Below, piece after piece: positions 36,384 to 45,600 of a DNA stretch of 64,000 bases. Numbering within the stretch: position 1 is the first letter of the stretch; each line of letters begins with the position of its first letter. The DNA is from Leptospiraceae bacterium (GTDB taxonomy: Bacteria > Spirochaetota > Leptospiria > Leptospirales > Leptospiraceae): positions 52,154-116,153 of the forward strand of contig JACKPB010000013.1 of the NCBI GenBank assembly GCA_024233875.1, given 5' to 3'. A program made the position numbers and the translations under genes. The notes under the pieces are model-generated. The model ran no database searches. It was not told the DNA's origin and was given only the letters and a program-made list of their open reading frames with translations.

Positions 36384-39300
36384 TCAAATTCTGTCTTTTA
36401 CGATTTCCTTGATTCTATCAAACAGTACTATCTGTTCTTCCGAATCAAAATTTTGAAACTGTTGGATGAAATGATTCATTCGTAAAGTTACCGGACTTTC
36501 CTTTCCACTCATCAACCCCGCTATATGCAACTTCGACAGCTCTGTTGTCAGCTTGAACTCAAACTCGTTGATTGTGTCATCCTTCCAGTATCTGGGGTGG
36601 AGACCGGAGAGAAGAAGGGCTAGGGATTCCAAGAACGCTGCGTCGGAGTCATAGGTCAGGCGGAGGCGGTCGTGTAGCTTTAGGAAGGAGGGTTCGTTCT
36701 TGCGGAGAATTTCTATTTTATAGGAATTTTCTTCTAAGAAGGATGAAAGAACTTCCTTAAGTGAGGTATCCTTGGATCTGGTGTATTCGGAAAAATGTTT
36801 GATTGTCCGATTGTGGAGGTCAGAAATCAGGAATGGGTATTGGTTCTCGATTCTTTGTTTGGATGTTTCCAAACGTTCGAGAAAACTTTCCAGTTCCTTG
36901 TCGTCAGTTCGTAAGAGATTCACCTGAAATATGGATGGGAGCTCTTCCAGGAGTAAAATCTCGGGATTGGAGGAGACGGGAATCAATTGCATCCATTCTC
37001 TTTCCTGCACTTCCAATTCTGTTGTCTTCTTGGTGTATTCTGGTAGGCGTGTGTACCAGTAGAGAAGTCCCACTACTGCACGATAGACCTTGTTTTCACT
37101 GAGTTTCTTGGATTCAAAGGCATTAGAAGTCTCACGTAGGAGTCCTTCATTCTTTCCGAAGAGTTTTTGCAATCCCAGAAGATATCTTTCTGTAATACGG
37201 TCTTCCCTTAGTATTTTGATGCGAAACTTTTCGGGTGTGGCGTGAATCTTCTCTAAGATATCGGAGTTGATTTCTTTCTCATAACGTCCCTCTTCGTAAA
37301 GGGAGAATGAATAATTTCTCTCCAAAAGAGCCCCTAAGAGATAGAAGGGAATGACTTCGGAATACAGTCCGTAGGGGTCGGAGGTCAGACGTTTGTAAAT
37401 CCATTCAAAGGATTGGGTTTCGGATTTTTCATCATAAAAATAAAAAATTTCACGGAATACCTCGGACAGGCCTCTGTCTTTTCTTCCCAGAAAGTCTACG
37501 GGTTGGGAAAAGTCGTACTTTGTCTTTCCTTCTTCTACAGAATACAAACCCTTCACGGTAAAAAGAGAGCGGAAAATGGATACATCCGGACCGTATCCTT
37601 TCACCTTGGTTCCGAGTGCTGTTTCCCCTTCGAGCATATCCCTCATGATCTTCTTTCTTGTATTGCGGATGATCGGTGTGATGTTTTCTCTATTGATCAA
37701 TTCCTGATTGATCCTTGGAGTATTGGGGAATCTTTCGGCAAGTATCGCTGAGAGGAGTTCTGAGAGATCGTATTTGAGTGGTTCGATCTTTTTAAAATGC
37801 ACGGGCAGAATGGGTGGTTGATCGGCAGGAAAAAGATTTTTCAATTGTAGGGTTACTTTTTCCTGAAGGTCGGAGAGGAGGATTCTCAGGTCGGATTCCA
37901 CCCTGGGGTCTATGGACAGGAGTTCCTGATTGTTGGAGATCCTAAGTTCTACTACCGCATAACGTTTGATGAGCTCGGGGTCACGGAAACTATGGGTCGA
38001 AAAAAAGACAAATATCTTTCGGGATATTTCTGATTTGGAATGGGAGAGCCAATTTTTCAGCGCCCTGGTCAGATCGGACTGAGGAGAGCCTATGTAGTAC
38101 ATAATGATCCCCGAAATTCCGGAATTTCTATTCTTAGTGTACAATTCTTCAACTAGAGACTCAAAAATTCTATCAAATTTCTCCTGAAATGACTCCTGCT
38201 TGGAGTTCTCCCCCAGATCCTCAGAAAATCGTAATTGATCCCGAATGGATTCTTCCAAAAGAAAGTGTCTGGAGTAAAAACGTGAGGTGTAATTCTCCGA
38301 ATTGAATTTCTTTCCATAAATCGGACGTAAGGGAAAGCCCACTTCCAGTGCCTTCGATATGTCTTCTTCCCGAATCGAAGAAAGTTCTTCACGGATTCGT
38401 TCTTCCAAATTGATCGAGCTTCCGTAATGGATTTGATAGGTTTTGTTTCCTTCCCTATAGATGGCTAGGTTTCTTTTTCTCAGTCCTTCGAGAATCTTAC
38501 GCGTCTCGGAAGAGGATGAGTGCCCGAAGCAGGAGAAATGTATCCAGCTCACTATTGCGGGAAGGAGGTTCGGTTTTCCTATCACCGATAGGATGGTCAA
38601 TGACTTAACTATGCTTTCTTCCTCTACCGAAAGGGATTCTGCGAGAGCATTTCTTCCGTGAATCCAGCGACTCAGGAGACGATCCTCAAGACCGAGTTGA
38701 TCGATAGAGGAATCAAAGTAATCAAAAAGATCCTGCAAATAAATGAAGTCTTTAAATTGCCTTTGTTGAATATCGGAGAGATATCCATAGAGGGATCTTT
38801 CGTTTTGTCCGAAGAGATTGCAGAGAAACGGAAGTGCTACAAGTGTTGAAATATGTAAGGGATAGGCTTTTAGTGAAATTTCTCTGAGTTCTGTTCCTAT
38901 CTCCCTTTCGAGAAAGCGATTCACCTGAAATGCCTTCATGATCTCAGATTGAATTTTTTTGGAATCGAGAACAGATTTGAAAAAACGAATCTTCCCCGAA
39001 TTTTCAATATAGTAGGATATCAACCCATAAGTATCCGAAATGTCTTCCTGAAAGTAATACGAATAGAATCTTCCTTCGATCTTCAGCCAATCCTTGCGCC
39101 TCTCACCCGAAATTCCACTGAGATATTGGGAAATTCCTTTGTGAAGGAGAAGATAGTGTAAGATCCGAAAATTCTTCTGTCGGAGTTGAAATTCTGCAAG
39201 ATCCTGAAGAAAATCCAAATCCGTAGAATCACCGGATTGTTCGCTAATCAGAAATCGATTGAATTCATCGTGAATGAGAACGACTCCTCCGAATCCTGAA

Positions 39301-39905
39301 GACTCCAGTACGCCTATAAGAATCTTATATCCCTGAAAAAATAAATCCCCCGAAGCATAATGTGTAGAGATCCTTTCTATCAGGTTCTCAATTCGGGAAG
39401 ATTTTCTCATCATCCCCATGTCTTCCTGAAATGCCTCATACAGAATTTCAGAAAGGTCATCTCTTTCTTTAGAGAGTTCAATCAGAATTGTTGAGAGAAT
39501 TGTTTTTCGATAGTCGTGAATGTCGCCTACAAAGTAGACAGGAAGATAGGACTCATTGAGCTTTCGGAATTCTGTGATTTCAGAAGAGATACGTTTGGTG
39601 TGAATGGATTTCTGTCGTTCTAAGACAGAATCGATCAAAGAATTCCATTTCGGATCATTTTTTAACAAAGATCCCAGAAAAAGAGCCAGATACGACTTCC
39701 CCGATCCGGGTGGTGCTGTGATGGTCCCCACACGTTTCTTTCTATCCTGAAAGATCCCGGTAAGGACCGAACTGATGACCATCCCTCCCTTTCTGCTGAG
39801 AAAGAAATTCTCCAAAAACTCCTCCGGTTCTCTTCCGTCGAGGGACAGATTGACAGAAGGAAGAGCTTCCCGAAAGGCTAGATTCCCGATTGTTTTTTGC
39901 GACAT
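36384..39905 (-). CDS. Large P-loop ATPase of defence-island type
   Basis: Encodes about 1,173 residues. Near the N-terminus TITAPPGSGKSYLAL is a Walker A motif (about residue 65), and GFGGVVLIHDEFNRF at about 206 is a Walker B with the catalytic Glu. The remaining 900 or so residues are helical with no recognised domain. Size, position upstream of a methyltransferase-HNH fusion and a nuclease-like gene, and a single N-terminal ATPase module recall the large ATPases of Dnd/Dpt-, Ssp- and BREX-type systems, but I cannot place it in one. An ATG at 39905 is used; a TTG three codons upstream has the better-spaced AGGA and is an equal candidate. First gene of the operon. GC content is higher than the downstream nuclease gene. 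Confidence 0.7.
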   Translation of the reverse strand: MSQKTIGNLAFREALPSVNLSLDGREPEEFLENFFLSRKGGMVISSVLTGIFQDRKKRVGTITAPPGSGKSYLALFLGSLLKNDPKWNSLIDSVLERQKSIHTKRISSEITEFRKLNESYLPVYFVGDIHDYRKTILSTILIELSKERDDLSEILYEAFQEDMGMMRKSSRIENLIERISTHYASGDLFFQGYKILIGVLESSGFGGVVLIHDEFNRFLISEQSGDSTDLDFLQDLAEFQLRQKNFRILHYLLLHKGISQYLSGISGERRKDWLKIEGRFYSYYFQEDISDTYGLISYYIENSGKIRFFKSVLDSKKIQSEIMKAFQVNRFLEREIGTELREISLKAYPLHISTLVALPFLCNLFGQNERSLYGYLSDIQQRQFKDFIYLQDLFDYFDSSIDQLGLEDRLLSRWIHGRNALAESLSVEEESIVKSLTILSVIGKPNLLPAIVSWIHFSCFGHSSSSETRKILEGLRKRNLAIYREGNKTYQIHYGSSINLEERIREELSSIREEDISKALEVGFPLRPIYGKKFNSENYTSRFYSRHFLLEESIRDQLRFSEDLGENSKQESFQEKFDRIFESLVEELYTKNRNSGISGIIMYYIGSPQSDLTRALKNWLSHSKSEISRKIFVFFSTHSFRDPELIKRYAVVELRISNNQELLSIDPRVESDLRILLSDLQEKVTLQLKNLFPADQPPILPVHFKKIEPLKYDLSELLSAILAERFPNTPRINQELINRENITPIIRNTRKKIMRDMLEGETALGTKVKGYGPDVSIFRSLFTVKGLYSVEEGKTKYDFSQPVDFLGRKDRGLSEVFREIFYFYDEKSETQSFEWIYKRLTSDPYGLYSEVIPFYLLGALLERNYSFSLYEEGRYEKEINSDILEKIHATPEKFRIKILREDRITERYLLGLQKLFGKNEGLLRETSNAFESKKLSENKVYRAVVGLLYWYTRLPEYTKKTTELEVQEREWMQLIPVSSNPEILLLEELPSIFQVNLLRTDDKELESFLERLETSKQRIENQYPFLISDLHNRTIKHFSEYTRSKDTSLKEVLSSFLEENSYKIEILRKNEPSFLKLHDRLRLTYDSDAAFLESLALLLSGLHPRYWKDDTINEFEFKLTTELSKLHIAGLMSGKESPVTLRMNHFIQQFQNFDSEEQIVLFDRIKEIVKDRI

Positions 39906-40289
39906 ATTCAACAAAGATTTCCTATTTTATCTAAATTTCAACCAATTGTTTTCTTACCTGTGAATAAAATGCCTAATCTCAGGACCCGCATCTGCTATAG
40001 GAAGGATCAGATCCGCGGTTGCATTCATTGGTATACAGTTTACACCTAAAACCGGACAAATTGGAGAGATTATAGGAGAAAAATAGGAAAAAACCAGGAT
40101 TCCAATCCAAAAGCTTCAGGAGTATTCACTCTACCAACCGAACCTAAATTGATTTCGGAAAAAACTTCTGATTTTCAAGCTCAAGCAATCTGAATTATTT
40201 ATTAGTAAGTGAGGAAGAAAATCCACAATCCCACAAAGGTTCGGAATCAATCAGAAAACAGAAAAACATCCTATACACCCGAAGGACTG
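39906..40289. other. Intergenic region without visible gene
   Basis: About 380 bases upstream of the ATPase operon. No open frame or recognisable element apart from possible promoter-like AT-rich stretches. Confidence 0.4.
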
Positions 40290-40425
40290 AGTACAGTCGT
40301 TGTACCGCAACGTCTCTCTATCCAAATGAGAAAAAGACCCACACATCAACTACCACAAATACTTAAAGGACTGCTAACTTGAAGTACAGTCGTTGCACTG
40401 CAACGTCTCTCTATCCAAACGATAC
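40290..40425 (+). repeat. Two copies of a small hairpin repeat
   Basis: GTACAGTCGTTG is followed by a 3-base loop region, then CAACGTCTCTCTATCCAAA, at 40290-40330 and 40382-40422. The first folds as CGTTG-TACCG-CAACG and the second as CGTTGC-ACT-GCAACG. No gene between them. Confidence 0.6.
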
Positions 40426-40490
40426 AAAGCCCCGCACATTTTTAAAGTAAATTTGCAAAGTGGTTCGAGACCCCAGAATACGAAAAATCC

Positions 40491-40835
40491 CTACTCCAAC
40501 CCCAAATACTTCTTAAACAAAGTAGCGATCACCACTCCCAGAATTCCCCAAAGGAGCTTCTGCTGAAATGAAATCTGTTTCTCCAGATTCTCCCGAATGA
40601 AATCCATCTTTTGGTCCATCTTTTCAAATCCAAGTTTCATCTGTTCGGCAAGCAAACGAACCTCTGAACGAATTCCGGAAGTTTCCATTTCTACGGGTAC
40701 TATCTTCTCTGTATAACTTTCCATCTTCGCCACCTCTATTCTGGAACTTATCGCATTTTCAATCGACGTCAATGCTTTTTCCGCTTTCTCAGGATCTACT
40801 TTTGCCTCGATAAGGGCTGTCATCAATTCTTTCAT
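40491..40835 (-). CDS. Coiled-coil protein with C-terminal span, family 2 copy 1
   Basis: Encodes 114 residues: an N-terminal helical part (KVDPEKAEKALTSIENAISS), one coiled-coil unit (GFEKMDQKMDFIRENLEKQI) and a C-terminal membrane segment (LLWGILGVVIATLFKKYLGL). It is a paralogue of family 1 by layout and by the shared FEKMDQKMDFIRENLE core; its upstream region also shares GGAACCCT and an AGGAG site. It lacks one 11-residue unit present in copies 2 and 3. Function unknown. Confidence 0.75.
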   Translation of the reverse strand: MKELMTALIEAKVDPEKAEKALTSIENAISSRIEVAKMESYTEKIVPVEMETSGIRSEVRLLAEQMKLGFEKMDQKMDFIRENLEKQISFQQKLLWGILGVVIATLFKKYLGLE

Positions 40836-41181
40836 TGTATTCTCCTGAAAATAAGGGTTCCAAAAATCTTAAGAAAAAAAAATGATTCGAAAAAAAATGA
40901 TAGATTTATGAATTTTTTTTCGTGAAGAAATATTGTCACTCTGAGTCCACTCGAATGGGTGCTACTACAGTAAAGCATTCCTCAAATACCATGGTTCGAG
41001 CTAACCTCACCATGACAACTTTACGGTCATGCTAGCACAGAACAGATGTCACCCTGAGGCCACTCGAATGGGTGCTAAATTGAAGAATCCGGTTATCAAG
41101 TGCTCTTCTGAAATTCTGTAAAGTTAACTTTTACAAAGTAAATTTGCAAAGTGGTTCGAGACCCCAGAATACGAAAAATCC

Positions 41182-41559
41182 CTACTCCAAACCCAAATAC
41201 TTCTTAAACAAAGTAGCGATCACCACTCCCAGAATTCCCCAAAGGAGCTTCTGCTGAAATGAAATCTGTTTCTCCAGATTCTCCCGAATGAAATCCATCT
41301 TTTGGTCCATCTTTTGAAATCTCAGATTCATTTCTTCATGCATCTTTTCAAATCCAAGTTTCATCTGTTCGGCAAGCAAACGAACCTCTGAACGAATTCC
41401 GGAAGTTTCCATTTCTACGGGTACTATCTTCTCTGTATAACTCTCCATCTTTGCCACCTCTATTCTGGAACTTATCGCATTTTCTATGGACGTCAATGCT
41501 TTTTCCGCTTTCTCAGGATCTACTTTTGCCTCGATTAGGGCTGTCATCAATTCTTTCAT
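41182..41559 (-). CDS. Coiled-coil protein with C-terminal span, family 2 copy 2
   Basis: Encodes 125 residues. Identical in design to copy 1 but with an extra 11-residue unit: GFEKMHEEMNLRFQKMDQKM in place of GFEKMDQKM. The flanks are near-identical, so the unit change arose on top of a very recent duplication. Confidence 0.75.
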   Translation of the reverse strand: MKELMTALIEAKVDPEKAEKALTSIENAISSRIEVAKMESYTEKIVPVEMETSGIRSEVRLLAEQMKLGFEKMHEEMNLRFQKMDQKMDFIRENLEKQISFQQKLLWGILGVVIATLFKKYLGLE

Positions 41560-41905
41560 TGTATTCTCCTGAAAATAAGGGTTCCAAAAATCTTAAGAAA
41601 AAAAAATGATTCGAAAAAAAATGATAGATTTATAAATTTTTTTTCGTGAAGAAATATTGTCACTCTGAGTCCACTCGAATGGGTGCTACTACAGTAAAGC
41701 ATTCCTCAAATACCATGGTTCGAGCTAACCTCACCATGACAACTTTACGGTCATGCTAGCACAGAACAGATGTCACCCTGAGGCCACTCGAATGGGTGCT
41801 AAATTGAAGAATCCGGTTATCAAGTGCTCTTCTGAAATTCTGTAAAGTTAACTTTTACAAAGTAAATTTGCAAAGTGGTTCGAGACCCCAGAATACGAAA
41901 AATCC

Positions 41906-42238
41906 CTACTCCAAACCCAAATACTTCTTAAACAAAGTAGCGATCACCACTCCCAGAATTCCCCAAAGGAGCTTCTGCTGAAATGAAATCTGTTTCTCCA
42001 GATTCTCCCGAATGAAATCCATCTTTTGGTCCATCTTTTGAAATCTCAGATCCATTTCTTCATGCATCTTTTCAAATCCAAGTTTCATCTGTTCAGCAAG
42101 CAAACGAACCTCTGAACGAATTCCGGAAGTTTCCATTTCAACGGGTACTATCTTCTCTGTATAACTTTCCATCTTCGCCACCTCTATTCTGGAACTTATC
42201 GCATTTTCTATGGACGTCAATGCTTTTTCCGCAATCAT
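41906..42238 (-). pseudogene. Coiled-coil family 2 copy 3, 5'-truncated
   Basis: Matches copy 2 from AEKALTSIENAISS to the end, but the first 17 or so residues and the ribosome-binding site are missing: homology stops at about 42231, where unrelated sequence begins. A chance ATG (42236-42238) keeps the frame open for 110 residues. It is probably not expressed from its own signals. Confidence 0.7.
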
Positions 42239-42630
42239 TATTTACCCAAAAAGAAGGGTATGGAGTGAATTTATCACCTCTGAAACTCATTGTTGAGAGG
42301 TTTTTAGAGTTCAACGGAAATTATTCATTTGACAGATTGTGTACCGGATTACTATATACTAATTCTCATAAACAATTGCAGATTTCCCTAGTTTGGTCTA
42401 TAGACATTTTTCAGCTGAACCTTTTGAAAATGACTACTAACTTAACGGCATTGAAAATTGATTCAAAGGATTTTATTGAAATACCCTTAGATTTACAAAT
42501 GAATAATCAAATTTTTTTATTATTTCCTGAATATCCAACCATTCCCAATTCAATGAATCGATTTTTCTTCCATCTCAACTTTCCTATTTCTTTCAGAAGT
42601 TTCATTCTAAGATTTAAATTTTCAGGGTAA
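42233..42630 (+). pseudogene. Truncated gene of unknown family upstream of the kinase gene
   Basis: About 130 codons open from the junction to TAA at 42628-42630, two bases before the kinase start, so it was probably the previous gene in that operon. It reads LSPLKLIVERFLEFNGNYSF, then IDIFQLNLLKMTTNLTAL. The frame continues upstream only into antisense repeat, so the original 5' end is gone. No family recognised. Confidence 0.5.
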
Positions 42631-42632
42631 GA

Positions 42633-45600
42633 ATGAAATTAAATGACATCGAAATCATCAAAGAATTGTATTCCGGTAAAAGGAGTGTAGTCTATCGGGG
42701 AATACACAAAAACAAGCATGTCATCGTAAAATTTCTCAAAAATGATTATCCCAGTGTAGAAGAAATTCAGGCAAGCAATCGTGAATTTCAATTATTAAAA
42801 AATCTTAATTTTCCTAATATAATTAGAGTTCAATTCATAGATAGGATTCAAAACAATATCGTTCTCGTCTTTGAGGACATAGGCGGAAAATCTCTTCAGG
42901 ACATCCTCTCAGAAAAGCAAAAGATCGCTCTTCCTGAATTTTTCACGATTTCTATGCAGATCACAGAAGGACTCAGGGACATTCACAATCTGAACATCGT
43001 GCATCGGGACCTAAAACCTCAGAATATTATTTTCAATGCGGACACCAATCTTGTTCAGATCATAGACTTTGGTCTCGCAAAAGTGATGGATAGAGAAAAT
43101 GCTCTTTCTATAAAACATAGTTTGGAAGGAACCATGTCATACATCTCTCCGGAGCAGACGGGGAGGATGAATAGGAGTGTTGACTATCGAACTGATTTCT
43201 ATTCCCTGGGTGTAACTTTCTATCAACTTCTCTCGGGTGTCCTACCGTTTATCTCGGAAGATCAGGTTGAACTGATTCACTGTCATATGGCACGTGATCC
43301 CAATCCACTATTTGAATACGGAATTCCTGTTCCCATTTCCAATATTGTTATGAAGTTAATGAATAAGATTCCCGAAGACAGGTATCAATCTGCAGAGGGC
43401 ATTTTGAATGATTTGATTGAAGTTCAGAACCTGTACTACAATTCTAAAAGCAGTAAATCAAAAAATTCTTTTCAAAACAAAGAATACCAACCCGGAAGGA
43501 ATGATACTACATCAAAGTTCCTCATTCCTGAAATGCTGTACGGAAGAGGAAAAGAATCCCTAAAATTATTCACCGCATTCAAAAAAATCACTAAGGGAGA
43601 AAGAAAGACTCTCGTTTTGAGTGGTGAATCCGGATCGGGAAAGACAGCTCTCGTCAATGAAGTCCACAAACCTCTCATCGAATACCGGGGGTTCTTTATT
43701 TCCGCCGGTTTCGAAAGAAACAGATCGACCCATCTAAAAAAAATTCTCACCGATCTTCTCACCGATTTATTCGGTCAGATCAATACTCAGAGGGAAACTG
43801 TTCTTCAGCACTTTAAATCCGTTCTGAAATCTTCCCTCAAAGAAAATCAGGTGTACATATCCCGACTCATTCCGGAAGCAAAATTTCTTCTCGACTCAGA
43901 TGATTCTATAACAAACGATCCTGAAGACAGTCAGTACTACAAAATCGTTACTAAATTGATTCATGATGTGTCCTCGACGGATCATCCATTGGTGATCTAT
44001 ATAGATGATCTCCAGTTTGCAGACAGTGAAAGTCTTACGGATCTATTCAGATTCTTAAGTTTTCCTGATTTTAAATATCTTATGACCGTTCTGTCCATCC
44101 AGACCGATAGCAATCAAAACCAAAATGATTTCAAATCTTTTTGGGAAGGTATCCGGAGCACGGGAATGGAAGTCATTGAACTTCCCATGAAGCCATTAAA
44201 AATTGATGATATCAACCGACTCACTTCGGATACATTGAAATGTGATTGGGAAAGCTCCATGCAAATTTCAGAAATTCTTTATGAAAAGACCGGAGGAAAT
44301 CCCCGCCATGTTCACCTTCAATTAGAGGATCTATACAGAAAAGAATTGGTTTATTTTGAAAACAAATGGAAGTGGAAAATTGAAGAGATCCGCAGGATTC
44401 CGTATTCTGAAAATCGTATCCAAAGAATCCTCTCTTCTCTTCCTAATCTCGATAAGACCACCTCTTCCATTCTCTTTTTGACCTCCTGTTTGAAATCTGA
44501 TTTTTCTATAGATATCATAAACTCTCTTCTGGGTTTGAAATCTGATTCTATTGATAGAGCTCTAAATATTTTGATTGAGGAGAAATATTTACTCAGAAAT
44601 GAATCAAATTTTCAATTTATTGACAGTCGACTCAAAGAAAGAATTTATAAAAAACTCACTTCATCCAAAAGAAAAAATCTTCATAAAAAAATTGCCGGAT
44701 TCTATAAGAAACTATCCGAATCAGACAGAAGCAATTCTTCTAAATACATCTATGAGATAGCCGACCACCTAAAACTTTCCGGAAAACCGAACGATGGAGA
44801 TGCATTGGAATCGTATATCCAAATCCAACTCGCAGCCAGAGAAAAGGCTGAAGCTTCAGGACTTTACAAGGAAGCGCTTGACTACCTCAATCAGGCAAAA
44901 TCCTACCTCTCAATTAAACCGATAATCAATCATGAAACAATAAATGAGATCTATCATTCATTGATCTATCTAAAATTTCGTCTGGGTGACTATACGGACG
45001 CAGAAAAAGATTATAATTTTCTCCAGTCTCAAAATCTCACAGATTCAGAGAGAATTTCTTCTTACACAATCTATGCAGGATTGCTCTACCGACGGAATCG
45101 ATTTCGTGAGACACTGGATCTATGTCTTCAGACTTTAGATCTCTTAAATGAGAGAATTGAGTCAGAAGAAGAAGCTCAAATTATTTTTGGGAACTTTGAT
45201 CTCATCATTGAACGAAGAAATACTTCCCATTTAGTGGATTCCCGATTTCAAAAATCTGACAAAAATTCAGAAGCCATAATGGAAATTCTTCCTTTTGCGA
45301 TCTTATCCGCTCAGGCATTATCTCTTTCCATCTTTTCACAATTGATTGCGAAAATGCTGAAGTATACCATGGAAAAAGGATTCTTTCCTACATCCCCACT
45401 GGCATTCTTTTTTTACAGTCAAATTCTCATCACTCACAGGGACAAGATCACTTCGGGTCTGATCGTATCTGATCTGGCTCAGAAGTCAGGAATTGAAAAT
45501 AAAAAAGGATACTTGAGTCAGGCACTGTACTACTTTCTATCCTCCAAATTTGAAATCATTTCCGAAACAAAAAGATATCCAATCTTTTCCCTCAAAAAAT

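Larger units (their letters stand above)
40448..42231 (-). repeat. Tandem array of three coiled-coil gene units
   Basis: Units of 691 and 724 bases, each with a family-2 coiled-coil gene on the minus strand, its upstream region and a spacer with CACTCGAATGGGTGCT repeats. The spacers of units 1 and 2 are practically identical over 320 bases, so duplication is recent. The 33-base length difference is one coiled-coil unit in the gene. The third unit stops abruptly at about 42231. Confidence 0.9.
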
